Assembly: GCA_051878315.1 (NCBI GenBank)
Contig: JBJEJW010000031.1
Location: 1 to 64,000 of the forward strand
DNA: 64,000 bases
From: W0P28-013 sp051878315
Lineage (GTDB): Bacteria > Bacteroidota > Bacteroidia > Bacteroidales > Paludibacteraceae
Direction: 5' to 3'
Shown: positions 7,604 through 16,843 of the stretch, piece after piece
How the letters are laid out: the number at the start of each line of letters is the position of its first letter
How positions within the stretch are numbered: the stretch's first letter is position 1
Notes under the pieces: model-generated
What the model saw: the letters and a program-made list of their open reading frames with translations, nothing else
Database searches by the model: none
Told to the model about the DNA's origin: nothing
Position numbers and translations under genes: made by a program

Positions 7604-8938
7604 TTAAGCAAACATTTTATTGAAATCCTCGTACGACGTGGCTTTAGTGTCCAATTTAACTTGGCTTTTGATAGCGGCAAGTACTTTCTCCTCCAATGCT
7701 TTGTCGGCAAGATTTTTCAATGTCTCTTTTTGTTTCTTCATTTCTGCCACATAATTGGCCAAAATATCTTCCGGCACATTCAGCATACCATATTGTGCCC
7801 ACTGTATTTTTGCCAATTTTCGTGCTTCAGCATCGATGTCGGCGGCTTCTATTTTCAGATCGTTGGCTTTGGCAATCTTATCCTTGATGATGTACCATTT
7901 CAGATCTTTCAGCATAGCATCGAAATTTTTATCAACCTCTTCGGCTGTCATTTTTTCGTTGGTGGTCAATACCCAGCGTTTCAAAAATGCTTCGGGGAAT
8001 TGCAAACCGTCCATCTTTTTCACCAACGCTTCTTTGGCATCCAAGCCGAATTTGTATTCGCTGTCGTTTACATACGATTCTTTGACACCATCACCGATTT
8101 TTGCACGGAATGCTGCTTCGTCTTTGATGCCTTCGTTCGGGAATACTTTGTCGAATAAGGCTTGGTCGATGGCCGCCTCTTTGTAGCGGGTTATCTGTTT
8201 TATCTCGAAAGCGAAATCGCTGGTTACGGCTTCGGCTTCTTCTTTTGTCGTTTTCAGGAACGATGCAATCTCGGCTGCGTTGTTCATCGCTTTTTGCGGG
8301 TTGAACGTAACGACTTCGCCTACTTTTTTGCCAACGAATAATCCTTTCTGATCGGCATCTTTTAGGTGCATCGGCGACAGAATGACATCTTCGATTTTGT
8401 TTCCCTCGTTGTTCACTTCCGTTACATCGCCTTTCAGAACATCGTTTTCTTCGACATTTTCGGCCGGCTCGTACGAACCGAAACGTCCGCAGTACGATTT
8501 CACCTGACTATCTATCATCTCGTCGGTAATGGTGATGTCGTAGTAAGCGATTTTGTCCTTCTTGGTTAAATGCAGGTCGAATGCCGGCGCAAGGGCTATG
8601 TCGAATACAAATTCGATTGGTTCGTCCGAATCGAAATCGATGGGTTTTTGCTCGGTTTCGTTGGGTAACGGCTCACCCAAGATGTCTAAATTTTGTTCCT
8701 TGATGTAGTTGTAAAGCGCATCCGACAGTACGCCGTTCACTTCTTCGGCGGTAACGGCTTTGCCGTACATCTTTTTCACAAGTCCCATCGGTACCATGCC
8801 GGGACGAAATCCCGGGACGTTGGCTTTGCGACGATATTCTTTGAGTTTTTTCTCAACTTTTTCGGCGTAATCGTCTTTGCAAACCGTTACGGTTACAATG
8901 GCGTTTACGTCATCGGTGTTTTTTAATGCAACGTTCAT
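7604..8938 (-). CDS. tig: Trigger factor (ribosome-associated chaperone)
   Basis: 444 residues from the ATG ending at 8938 (MNVALKNTDD). A start at 8980 would overlap the -7 promoter element and is rejected. The N-terminal ribosome-binding domain carries the nascent-chain docking signature in a divergent form, VPGFRPGMVPMGLVKKMYGK. A degenerate PPIase-like domain follows (about residues 150-230) and then the long helical C-terminal chaperone arms rich in Lys and Glu. Trigger factor binds ribosomal protein L23 and shelters emerging polypeptides. Bacteroidetes homologues are equally divergent from E. coli, so the match is to the phylum's form. It has its own promoter element. Confidence 0.9.
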   Translation of the reverse strand: MNVALKNTDDVNAIVTVTVCKDDYAEKVEKKLKEYRRKANVPGFRPGMVPMGLVKKMYGKAVTAEEVNGVLSDALYNYIKEQNLDILGEPLPNETEQKPIDFDSDEPIEFVFDIALAPAFDLHLTKKDKIAYYDITITDEMIDSQVKSYCGRFGSYEPAENVEENDVLKGDVTEVNNEGNKIEDVILSPMHLKDADQKGLFVGKKVGEVVTFNPQKAMNNAAEIASFLKTTKEEAEAVTSDFAFEIKQITRYKEAAIDQALFDKVFPNEGIKDEAAFRAKIGDGVKESYVNDSEYKFGLDAKEALVKKMDGLQFPEAFLKRWVLTTNEKMTAEEVDKNFDAMLKDLKWYIIKDKIAKANDLKIEAADIDAEARKLAKIQWAQYGMLNVPEDILANYVAEMKKQKETLKNLADKALEEKVLAAIKSQVKLDTKATSYEDFNKMFA

Positions 8939-8976
8939 AATTTTATTTTGTTGTGTTTGTGGACATTTTTCGGACT

Positions 8977-8985
8977 GCAAAGTTA
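8977..8985 (-). promoter_or_regulatory. -7 element of tig
   Basis: TAACTTTGC on the minus strand matches the Bacteroidetes -7 consensus and lies 38 bp upstream of the tig ATG. No clear TTTG is seen at -33. Confidence 0.6.
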
Positions 8986-9107
8986 CAAAAAAAATCGGGA
9001 AGTTGTACTTTTTTTGCCGAAAGTTGGAAAATAACCGAAACGAATGTTTATATTATTGATAATCAATTTGTTGGAAAGTTGCAAATTGTTAGAAGCAGCG
9101 CGAAAAA

Positions 9108-9133
9108 AGCGTACAAACAATAGTTCGTACGCT
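9108..9133 (-). terminator. Rho-independent terminator after nadC
   Basis: On the minus strand AGCGTAC... pairs with ...GTACGCT through an 11-bp stem with one mismatch and a 4-nt loop, followed by a run of six T. It lies 22 nt past the nadC stop. Confidence 0.8.
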
Positions 9134-9155
9134 CACTTGTATGCCTCTGATGCCA

Positions 9156-9998
9156 TTATTTCACTGCTTTGAAACTCATATCGAGCGATTTCACCGAATG
9201 AGTCAATGCTCCCACCGAAATGAAATCGACACCGCATTCGGCGTAGGTGCGCAGGGTGTCGAAAGTGATGCCGCCCGACGATTCGGTTTCGTATCGACCG
9301 TCAATCAACGCAACGGCTTTTTTCGTATCGGCCGGCGTGAAATTGTCGAGCATAATGCGGTCGACCCCGCCAACGGTCAGCACTTGGTTTAGTTCGTCGA
9401 AGTTGCGTACTTCGATTTCTATTTTCAGATTTTTGCCTCGATCTTTACAATAATTTTTGGCGCGTGCAATGGCTTTGTCGATACCGCCGGCAAAATCAAC
9501 GTGATTGTCTTTCAGCAAAATCATATCGTACAATCCTATGCGATGGTTACAACCGCCACCTATTTTGACGGCCTCTTTTTCGAGCAGACGTAGGCCGGGA
9601 GTCGTTTTGCGTGTGTCGAGTACACGCGTGTGCGTTCCTTCCAATAGTTTGACGTATTCGGCTGTGCGTGTAGCTACGCCGCTCATGCGTTGCATCACGT
9701 TCAGCATTAAACGCTCGGTTTGCAGTAACGATTGTATGCGTCCTTCAACCACAAAGGCTATATCGCCCGGTTTGACGCGGTCGCCATCGTGCAAATATTG
9801 CGTGAGTTTCAAGTCGGCATCGAATGCGTGGAATATACGTTTGGCTACTTCGACACCGGCCAATACGCCGGCCTCTTTGATGATGAGTTGCGATTTGCCG
9901 CAAGCATCGGCCGGAATGCACGAAAGGGTGGTGTGGTCGCCATCGCCAATATCTTCGGCAAACCACAGTTTGATGAGTTCATCCAAGTTGTCAATCAT
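9156..9998 (-). CDS. nadC: Nicotinate-nucleotide diphosphorylase (carboxylating), quinolinate phosphoribosyltransferase
   Basis: 280 residues. Family motifs: FAEDIGDGDHTTLS near the N terminus, TERLMLNVMQRMSGVAT, VLDTRKTTPGLRLLEKEAVK and GGGCNHRIGLYDMILLKDNH, then the C-terminal barrel with IMLDNFTP and ESSGGI. It converts quinolinate and PRPP to nicotinate mononucleotide in NAD synthesis. nadA and nadB are not in the window. The start overlaps the stop of the upstream DUF4783 gene by 8 bp, an arrangement common in Bacteroidales. Confidence 0.95.
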   Translation of the reverse strand: MIDNLDELIKLWFAEDIGDGDHTTLSCIPADACGKSQLIIKEAGVLAGVEVAKRIFHAFDADLKLTQYLHDGDRVKPGDIAFVVEGRIQSLLQTERLMLNVMQRMSGVATRTAEYVKLLEGTHTRVLDTRKTTPGLRLLEKEAVKIGGGCNHRIGLYDMILLKDNHVDFAGGIDKAIARAKNYCKDRGKNLKIEIEVRNFDELNQVLTVGGVDRIMLDNFTPADTKKAVALIDGRYETESSGGITFDTLRTYAECGVDFISVGALTHSVKSLDMSFKAVK

Positions 9999-10362
9999 TT
10001 GATTCTTCGATTCTTAATTGTTGTATTAGGTTGTTTTTAACTAAAAAATAGACACGATAATTGCCTTGTTTTGTGGCGAGTGTGCCAATGACGAATTGTT
10101 GGTGTTCGCGTTCGCCTTGGTGGCTGACGGTGAATGTGGTTGGTGGATTTTTTTTGAAAAAATCGGCCAGAATGTTTTGGGTTTGTTGGCGTGTAAACAC
10201 GTTTTCGGTGTTTTTAATGGCCAATTCGACGTTGTTATTCAGATATTGTGCTATGTGCTGGGTGTCGCCTTGCCCGAAATAATGGATAAGGTCGTTGATG
10301 ACACTGGCGTAAATGCACGGAAAACAGAACAATGCAGTGATGAGTAATGCGTTCTTTTTCAT
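9991..10362 (-). CDS. DUF4783 family exported protein
   Basis: 123 residues with a signal peptide (MKKNALLITALFCFPCIYAS), predicted to be exported to the periplasm. The body (INDLIHYFGQGDTQHIAQYL, FTRQQTQNILADFFKKNPPT) resembles the SnoaL/NTF2-like fold of DUF4783 proteins, which in Bacteroidetes sit directly upstream of nadC as here. The function is not known. The 8-bp overlap with nadC suggests coupled translation rather than a shared pathway. No catalytic residues can be assigned. Confidence 0.7.
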   Translation of the reverse strand: MKKNALLITALFCFPCIYASVINDLIHYFGQGDTQHIAQYLNNNVELAIKNTENVFTRQQTQNILADFFKKNPPTTFTVSHQGEREHQQFVIGTLATKQGNYRVYFLVKNNLIQQLRIEESND

Positions 10363-10605
10363 GATGTTTTGAAATAACGTTGTTGTAGATTAGACCACAA
10401 ACTGATTGCAAATTTTGTGCCAAATATGTTTTTTTGTTGCATTTTGTTGGTAGTTTGCTTAAAAAGAACGAAATTTGCAAACATATTTTGTGGCAAAAAT
10501 ACGTTATTTTTATAAAAATACCAAATGAAAAGGGTCGGAATTGACCTGTTTTGTTGTATTTTTAATTTTTTATGTTATTTTTAATGAGCAAATTTGCAGG
10601 TCGGT

Positions 10606-11100
10606 ATGAAAATTGCACTTGTATGGATTGGTAAAACCGTAGCGCCTTATTTGGTCGAGGCGCTGAACGACTATGTGAAACGTGTCTCTTTTTATACGCC
10701 TTTCGAGGTGGTAGAGGTGCCCGGTCTGAAAAATACAAAAGCATTGTCGGTGGCGCAGCAACGGGATCGGGAAGGCGAATTGTTGTTGAAAAACATCGAA
10801 ACGACCGATTTTGTGGTATTGCTCGACGACAAAGGTCGTCAGATGACTTCGGTGGATTTTGCTGCATGGATCGAAAAACACAAACAGGCATCGTTCCGTC
10901 GCTTGGTATTTGTGATTGGAGGTGCATACGGCTTCTCGAAATCTATGTACGAGCGCGCGAATATGCTTCTGTCGCTGTCGAAAATGACGTATTCGCATCA
11001 ATTGGTACGCCTTGTGTTTGTCGAACAGTTGTATCGGGCGCATACCATTATGGCCGGCGAACCGTATCATCACGAAGATAGTTTGCTGAAACAGAGTTGA
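10606..11100 (+). CDS. rlmH: 23S rRNA (pseudouridine-1915-N3)-methyltransferase
   Basis: 164 residues from ATG 10606. SPOUT-class signatures: VVLLDDKGRQMTSVDFA, the AdoMet-binding knot FVIGGAYGFS, and the C-terminal MTYSHQLVRLVFVEQLYRA with GEPYHHE, all diagnostic of RlmH. It methylates pseudouridine 1915 in helix 69 of 23S rRNA. The AATTTGC just before the ATG resembles a -7 element, which would leave almost no 5' leader. The histidine kinase gene begins two nucleotides after its stop. Confidence 0.95.
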   Translation: MKIALVWIGKTVAPYLVEALNDYVKRVSFYTPFEVVEVPGLKNTKALSVAQQRDREGELLLKNIETTDFVVLLDDKGRQMTSVDFAAWIEKHKQASFRRLVFVIGGAYGFSKSMYERANMLLSLSKMTYSHQLVRLVFVEQLYRAHTIMAGEPYHHEDSLLKQS

Positions 11101-11102
11101 TT

Positions 11103-14100
11103 ATGAAACGTAAAAAACAATTTTGGTTTATAGTTGCAGCGTTTGCGTTGTGTCTGTTTGTGGGAGTGCTGTTCGATGTGCTGTATCGTCTGTCCAACAC
11201 ATGGGAGGTGCCGGTCGATAAATTTCAAAAAACATTGTTGCAAAAGGAACAGCATGCCGATTCGATGTTGCATTTGTTGGCCAACGATGTGCGTGCCGGT
11301 CGATGGTCGCCACAGCGGTCGTTCAAAGTGGCTTCGCCCGATATAGTTTATTACGTGTACAAGGGAGAGCAGCCTGTTTTTTGGAGCGATAATAGTTTAG
11401 ATATTGGCAATCTGGTGCCCTATAAGTTGGCGGTCGATGGCACTGATTTTTGTTATACAAACAATGCTTATTGCGTGGTAAAGGCGTGTCGTGTCGAGGA
11501 TTATACGATTTTGGCGTTTATTTTGGTCAAGTATCGTTATTATTTGAATGACGGTCGCTTTGTCAGCAGTTATTTCGCCGAGGGGTTTGCGTTGGATAAT
11601 ACCGTGTCGTTGACGGCCGGTCGTGCCGACGATGATTTGGCTGTATTTGCTGCTGATGGTACTTACTTGTTTTCGTTGTCGCAAGATGAGCATGTGTCGT
11701 ACAAGTCGTCATTGTCGGTGGTGTCGATGGTGTGCTATGTGGTGGCGTTTTTGTTGTTGTTGCTGTTGTTTTATTCGCTCGATTATCTGTTTGGTGCTTC
11801 GTTTTGGACGTTGCGTAACTATTTGTTGGCGTTGTTTGTGTTGGTGGGTATTACGTTGCTGTGTATTATATTGGGTGTACCGACGCGTGTGTTTGCCGCC
11901 GATTTGTTTTCGCCGATTTATTATGCGTCCGGTATAGTGCCGTCGTTGGGTCATTTGGCTTTGTTGAGTGCGGTGTGTTGTGTGGCAGCACTTACACTGT
12001 ATGCGCGTGTTAAAGTGCCGGTGTTCCATCGGTGGACGGCGAAGGTGTGTGTGGCGTTTGTGTTGGCACATGCTGCATCGATTATTGTTTTTGTGTTGGT
12101 TTATAAGCAGTTGTATGATTTGATATACAACTCGAGTTTGGAGCTGGTGTTCTATAGTGTTGCGCAGGTATCGTTGTATTCGGTATTGGCGGTGTTGTTG
12201 ATGTTTGTTTGGCTGTTTTCGTTTGTGTTGTTGCGCGACAAGATGGTTTTCATGTTCAAATATGTCGTGCCGTGGCAATGGTTTTTGGTGGCCGATGTGT
12301 TGGCTACATGTGTGGCGTTTGCGTTGTCGTATTTGTACGATGCCCAACCGATACATACCGAACTGATAGGCTTTTTTGCCATGTGTGTCGTCATCGATAT
12401 GCTGCGTGTGCATGTGAAACGTTCGTTGCGCTATTGGCAATTGTTGCTGATTACGTTTGTGTGTTGCTTGTTTGTGTCTGTCGAGGTTTATTCGTATAAT
12501 GTTAAAATCAAATGCGCGAAATATGCGTTGGTGGCCGATAATTTTGCTACGGGAGCCGACAGCTCGTTCGATATTTACACGCAAAAATTGTTGACTGACA
12601 TCGACAGTTTGTTGCAGCAGGATAAGGTTTTGCCGCGTATTATGCGGCATGCCATATCGTCGTCGCCGAAATTGTTGCGTTACTTGGACGATAACTATTT
12701 CAAGTCATATTTGAAAAACGGCATGAATAATTATACCATGAAAGTATTTATGGTATCGTTGCCGTCGCCATCGGCTCATCGTTACGACGCGCAAATTGCC
12801 GATGGTACCTTGCAACCCTATACCGACCATTTCTATATCAACTGCATGAAAAACGATTCGTATCAGTTCCTCGGTATATTCGATTTCGAAGTGGCGCGGA
12901 ACGAAATGTGTCGCTTGTTTGTTGTGCTGTACAAACTTAACGATTTGAGCGATTACGATGCGTTGTTTCAACCGCGCGACAATTGGATGGGGCATTTGTC
13001 GCTATCGACGGCCAAATATGAGAATGGCAAAAAGGTATTTAATGGCGGTATCTTTGTCTATCCCAATCAATTTGATGAGGCGCGTTTTGGCAATAAAAAC
13101 GTGGTTTATTGGAATAAGTATGCACACTATATCTATCGCTACGACCACGGTATCGACATCATTGTCAGCGAACGACATCCGGCGCCACAGTATGCTTTTT
13201 TGCTTTTTTGGACATATTTGTTCATGTTTTATGTGCTGTTGGTTACGGTGATGCACTTGTTGCGCTTGTTCGCACATCGACGCTATTCGTTTGGCAATAG
13301 TTTTGTAGCCCGTATTGTGCGTGCGTTTGTTATACTCGTTATTCTGATTCTGACGGTGGCGTTCACCACCTCGGTGGTTTTTATTTACAATCGTTACAAA
13401 GCAGATCAGGTGAAAATGTTGCGCGATAAGATGCGTTGTATCGAAGCACAATTACAGCCATTCTTTTGGCGTTATGCCCCCGAATTGCCCGACGATGCCG
13501 AGTTGAGTTTCTTTATTCAAGATTTGTCGAAATTATATCGTACCGATATACACATTTACGATGCAGGCGGACAACTCATGGCCACGACACGACCGTACAT
13601 TTTTTCGGCAGGGTTATGTGGCAAACGCCTCAATCCTCAGGTCTTTTTCGGGCTCGAAGGTAGCCCCGGTGTTATTCCTGAAACTATCGGCAAATTGGAT
13701 TATTTGGCATCGTATGCTATTGTAACCGATACGAACGGACATGCGTTGGCCTACATTTGTGTCCCCATGTTCTATAGTTCGTACACTGTGGCGCGCGAAT
13801 TATTTTCGTATTTGGCTGTATTTATCAATATCTATTTGCTGGTTTTGATGCTGACGGCTATCATCGCCACCGTGGTTGGTAAACGCATCATCGGTCCGTT
13901 GCAAACTTTGGGACACAAATTGCGGCATATACAGTTGGGTAATGGTAATGAAAAAATTCCGTATAACGGTTTCGCTACCGACGAAATCGGACTATTAGTA
14001 ACGGAGTACAATCGTATGGTGGATCAATTGACAGATAGTGCGCAACAGTTGGCACAGTCGGAACGCGAGTCGGCGTGGCGCGATATGGCACGGCAAATTG

Positions 14101-14738
14101 CCCACGAAATCAAAAATCCGCTGACGCCCATGAAACTCACCATCCAGCAGTTGCAGCGTGTCAAAGCCAATGGCGGCGAACAATTTGATGAATATTTCGG
14201 CAAGGCTGCGCGCACACTCATCGAGCAGATTGATAGTTTGTCGCTCATCGCGTCCGAGTTCTCGCATTTTGCACGCATACCGATGGCGCAACCAACCATG
14301 GTCGATTTGAACGCAAAATTAATGTCGGAAGTGGAGTTGTATAACAACAATTACGAAAATATCGAAATCAACTATCACTCCGAAGTGGCGGAGGTTTATA
14401 TCTTGGCCGACGGCGAACAACTTACACAAGTGTTCAACAATTTGCTGAAGAATGCCATTCAGGCTGTGCCTTCTACCCGACACGGCATTATCCGTGTCGA
14501 ACTGAAAGTAGATAACGCTTGGGCAGTCGTGTCGGTAGCCGACAATGGTTGCGGCATCGACGAGGCTGTAGCCGAACGTCTTTTCGTGCCAAATTTCACC
14601 ACCAAAAGCAGCGGTATGGGCTTGGGCTTGTGTATTGTCAAAAATATTGTGCAAATGGCTAATGGTTCAATATCGTTTTCGACAAAAACAGATGAGGGAA
14701 CCACATTTATTGTTAAATTCCCGCTTGCCAAACGATAA
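11103..14738 (+). CDS. Very large NtrY-like sensor histidine kinase
   Basis: 1211 residues from ATG 11103. Order seen: TM helix at about 7-25, an extracytoplasmic region to about 200, a cluster of roughly eight hydrophobic helices (about 200-465), a second extracytoplasmic stretch, further TM helices near 700 and 745, another periplasmic segment, a TM at about 900-920 and a HAMP domain (to about 955). Then the phosphoacceptor segment MARQIAHEIKNPLTPMKL with His near residue 1001, and an ATPase domain with NNLLKNAIQ, ADNGCGID and GMGLGLCIVKN. The H box with NPLTPMK is typical of NtrY-type kinases. No response regulator gene adjoins. Signal unknown. Probably co-transcribed with rlmH. Confidence 0.88.
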   Translation: MKRKKQFWFIVAAFALCLFVGVLFDVLYRLSNTWEVPVDKFQKTLLQKEQHADSMLHLLANDVRAGRWSPQRSFKVASPDIVYYVYKGEQPVFWSDNSLDIGNLVPYKLAVDGTDFCYTNNAYCVVKACRVEDYTILAFILVKYRYYLNDGRFVSSYFAEGFALDNTVSLTAGRADDDLAVFAADGTYLFSLSQDEHVSYKSSLSVVSMVCYVVAFLLLLLLFYSLDYLFGASFWTLRNYLLALFVLVGITLLCIILGVPTRVFAADLFSPIYYASGIVPSLGHLALLSAVCCVAALTLYARVKVPVFHRWTAKVCVAFVLAHAASIIVFVLVYKQLYDLIYNSSLELVFYSVAQVSLYSVLAVLLMFVWLFSFVLLRDKMVFMFKYVVPWQWFLVADVLATCVAFALSYLYDAQPIHTELIGFFAMCVVIDMLRVHVKRSLRYWQLLLITFVCCLFVSVEVYSYNVKIKCAKYALVADNFATGADSSFDIYTQKLLTDIDSLLQQDKVLPRIMRHAISSSPKLLRYLDDNYFKSYLKNGMNNYTMKVFMVSLPSPSAHRYDAQIADGTLQPYTDHFYINCMKNDSYQFLGIFDFEVARNEMCRLFVVLYKLNDLSDYDALFQPRDNWMGHLSLSTAKYENGKKVFNGGIFVYPNQFDEARFGNKNVVYWNKYAHYIYRYDHGIDIIVSERHPAPQYAFLLFWTYLFMFYVLLVTVMHLLRLFAHRRYSFGNSFVARIVRAFVILVILILTVAFTTSVVFIYNRYKADQVKMLRDKMRCIEAQLQPFFWRYAPELPDDAELSFFIQDLSKLYRTDIHIYDAGGQLMATTRPYIFSAGLCGKRLNPQVFFGLEGSPGVIPETIGKLDYLASYAIVTDTNGHALAYICVPMFYSSYTVARELFSYLAVFINIYLLVLMLTAIIATVVGKRIIGPLQTLGHKLRHIQLGNGNEKIPYNGFATDEIGLLVTEYNRMVDQLTDSAQQLAQSERESAWRDMARQIAHEIKNPLTPMKLTIQQLQRVKANGGEQFDEYFGKAARTLIEQIDSLSLIASEFSHFARIPMAQPTMVDLNAKLMSEVELYNNNYENIEINYHSEVAEVYILADGEQLTQVFNNLLKNAIQAVPSTRHGIIRVELKVDNAWAVVSVADNGCGIDEAVAERLFVPNFTTKSSGMGLGLCIVKNIVQMANGSISFSTKTDEGTTFIVKFPLAKR

Positions 14739-14784
14739 TGTCGAAAACTTATTAACAAGCATATTTATGTGTGCAAAAATGTTG

Positions 14785-14793
14785 TATCTTTGT
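14785..14793 (+). promoter_or_regulatory. -7 element for the small outer-membrane barrel gene
   Basis: TATCTTTGT matches TAnnTTTG and lies 52 bp before the ATG at 14846. The -33 half is not convincing. Confidence 0.5.
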
Positions 14794-14845
14794 CTGTAGA
14801 GAAATAACGTTTATGTTTTTTATTAATTTTTTTAATTGTAGCATT

Positions 14846-15337
14846 ATGAAAAAAAGTATTTTAGTTGCCGTAATGGCAGTAGCAAGCATTGCGCTTGCAG
14901 TGGCGCAACCTCGTGCCATTGGTGTGAATCTGGGTTCGGGACTTGGCGTGTCGTATCAACACGGCTTCGGCGAAGCCAACATGTTGGACATTGATGTGCA
15001 TGTGCCCGTGTTTGGTTGGGGTGTCGGTGCTATCGTTACTTACGATTGGATTGACCCGTTTGGCACACAAATTCCGTGGGACAACAAAGGCGAATGGCAT
15101 TGGGCTTTGGGCGTTGGTGCTGCCGGTGGTATCTATGGTTTCTCCAATCCGGATTGGTATGCCGGTGTAGCCGGACACGTTGGCGTAGCCTACGACTTTT
15201 GGTTCCCGCTCGAACTTTCGGTGGATTGGCGTCCGAATTTCGGCGTGCGTGGCAATGGTAGCGGCGTTAATTTCAACACATGGGGTTTATACGATGGTAT
15301 TACCGTTGGTGTTCGCTATCTGTTCAACCAAAACTAA
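14846..15337 (+). CDS. Small outer-membrane beta-barrel protein
   Basis: 163 residues from ATG 14846 (MKKSILVAVMAVASIALAVA is a clear signal peptide). The mature part alternates Gly, aromatic and polar residues (YDWIDPF, WHWALGVGAAGGIYGF, LELSVDWRPNFGVRG) and ends in a strand finishing with a Phe close to the C terminus (GVRYLFNQN), as expected of an 8-strand barrel in the outer membrane. No more specific family could be assigned. It resembles the barrel protein at 29181-29741 in general design, both ending in a strand of the type 'VRYLF/VRYTF'. Monocistronic, with its own promoter element and a strong terminator. Confidence 0.75.
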   Translation: MKKSILVAVMAVASIALAVAQPRAIGVNLGSGLGVSYQHGFGEANMLDIDVHVPVFGWGVGAIVTYDWIDPFGTQIPWDNKGEWHWALGVGAAGGIYGFSNPDWYAGVAGHVGVAYDFWFPLELSVDWRPNFGVRGNGSGVNFNTWGLYDGITVGVRYLFNQN

Positions 15338-15358
15338 TTGTAAATCAACGCAAAGGAC

Positions 15359-15389
15359 AAAAACGCCGACCACATTGGTCGGCGTTTTT
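15359..15389. terminator. Bidirectional terminator between barrel gene and dgt
   Basis: AAAAACGCCGACC and GGTCGGCGTTTTT form a perfect 13-bp stem with a 5-nt loop, with A and T tracts that make it work in both directions. It separates convergent genes. Confidence 0.92.
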
Positions 15390-15405
15390 CTTGCACTTGT
15401 GCGTG

Positions 15406-16734
15406 TTACAATGTCGGTAGGCTCGTCCCGTTTATTTTGCGATATAGGTCGAGCGCATACACATCGGTCATACCCGAAATGTAGTCGAGTATGGCCAACA
15501 CGCGTTCGTACACCGATTCGGCTTGCGTGTCGTATTGCGTAGGAATACGGTTGAGCAACTGCTTGGAATAGGCGCGTGTGGGGTGAAAGGTGGCGGTTGT
15601 CAAGTCGTGTAGCAATTCCGAAATGATGCGGTAACCGGCCAATTCCACATCGACCACAATTTGGGATTTGTAAATTTTTTGTGCCGATATTTGGGCACAG
15701 TGATTGTACACTTGCCGCAGATTGTCGGGCAGATGGTTGATGAGTGATTTTTCGAATGTTCCGCGTAGAATGTCTTCTTCGTGGTCAACGAAAATTTGTG
15801 CGGTGGCTTCTATCAATTGTCCGATGACCGACGAACGCAGATAGGCTATTCGCTCGTTGGTGTCGCTTACCATAGTGAATACCTCTTTCGCACGCGCACG
15901 ACGCTGTTCCGGCAGAAAGGCCAAGAGCAACTCGTGCGTCTCGCTTTCGGTCAACAAACGTAGTTTGTACGCATCTTCAAGGTCCATTATCTCGTAACAA
16001 ATATCGTCGGCTGCTTCGACTAAATAGACCAGCGGATGTCGAGCATAGCGTTGCGGGTTATTCGGCAGTCGTTCGATGCCGAGTTCGGTAGCAATGCGTT
16101 CATAAGCACTTTTGTCGCTTTGGAAAAAACCGAATTTGGGTTTGTGCGCATCCGCATATTGCGATTCGTACGGATATTTGACGATGGATGCTAATGTGCT
16201 GTATGTCAGTGCGAATCCGCCTTCACGACGTCCCGTGAATTTGTGTGTCAGCAATCTGAAAGCATTGGCATTGCCTTCGAAATGCGTGAAATCGCTCCAC
16301 TCGGCATCGGTCATTTGCGCACGTAACTCTCGATCTTCGGCTTCCGAAAAAAATGTGCCGATGGCATTTTCGCCCGAATGACCAAAAGGCGGATTGCCCA
16401 AATCGTGAGCCAAACAGGCGGCGGCTACTATCGCTTCTATCTCGTCAATGTGTGATGGCATTTGCGGGTGGCGTTCGTTCAACAAACGCACTACTCGCAT
16501 GGCTAACGACCGCCCGACGCACGATACCTCAAGACTGTGGGTCAAACGGTTATGTACAAACACACTGCCCGGCAACGGGAAAACTTGTGTTTTGTTTTGT
16601 AACCGACGAAAAGGTGCTGAAAATATCAAACGATCGAAGTCGCGTTGAAACTCGGTGCGGTTGTCGTTGCGCGCATCGTGGTATTGTTCCATGCCGAAAC
16701 GTTTGGTCGATAATAGTTGTTCCCACTGCATCAT
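15406..16734 (-). CDS. dgt: Deoxyguanosinetriphosphate triphosphohydrolase
   Basis: 442 residues if started at the ATG ending at 16734 (MMQWEQLLSTKRFG); ATG 16743 and 16731 are alternatives. Motifs: RTEFQRDFDRLIFSAPFRRL, NRLTHSLEVS, the HD-domain core ACLAHDLGNPPFGHSGE and VEAADDICYEIMDLEDA. It hydrolyses dGTP (and possibly other dNTPs) to the deoxynucleoside and tripolyphosphate. A -7 element TAATTTTG sits at 16766-16773 on the minus strand. Its promoter region is shared with the divergent 39-residue gene. Confidence 0.93.
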   Translation of the reverse strand: MMQWEQLLSTKRFGMEQYHDARNDNRTEFQRDFDRLIFSAPFRRLQNKTQVFPLPGSVFVHNRLTHSLEVSCVGRSLAMRVVRLLNERHPQMPSHIDEIEAIVAAACLAHDLGNPPFGHSGENAIGTFFSEAEDRELRAQMTDAEWSDFTHFEGNANAFRLLTHKFTGRREGGFALTYSTLASIVKYPYESQYADAHKPKFGFFQSDKSAYERIATELGIERLPNNPQRYARHPLVYLVEAADDICYEIMDLEDAYKLRLLTESETHELLLAFLPEQRRARAKEVFTMVSDTNERIAYLRSSVIGQLIEATAQIFVDHEEDILRGTFEKSLINHLPDNLRQVYNHCAQISAQKIYKSQIVVDVELAGYRIISELLHDLTTATFHPTRAYSKQLLNRIPTQYDTQAESVYERVLAILDYISGMTDVYALDLYRKINGTSLPTL

Positions 16735-16765
16735 GACTGTCAAAAAATGTACTAAAATTATCTCA

Positions 16766-16773
16766 CAAAATTA
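16766..16773 (-). promoter_or_regulatory. -7 element of dgt
   Basis: TAATTTTG on the minus strand fits TAnnTTTG, about 30 bp upstream of the dgt start. It faces the promoter of the divergent small gene. Confidence 0.5.
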
Positions 16774-16782
16774 CAAAAATGT

Positions 16783-16814
16783 TTTGATTTGCAGAAAAAT
16801 CTTTGTAACTTTGT
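16783..16814 (+). promoter_or_regulatory. Promoter of the 39-residue gene
   Basis: TTTG (16783-16786), a 19-nt spacer and TAACTTTGT (16806-16814) fit the Bacteroidetes consensus. The ATG lies 30 bp downstream. Confidence 0.75.
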
Positions 16815-16843
16815 CGGTGAAAAACAGAAAATTTATTGCATCG

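Noticed and set aside
11709..12650. 313-codon minus-strand frame rich in Gln, His and Arg
   Set aside because: Antisense of the TM cluster of the histidine kinase; its bias arises from reading Val/Leu codons backwards.
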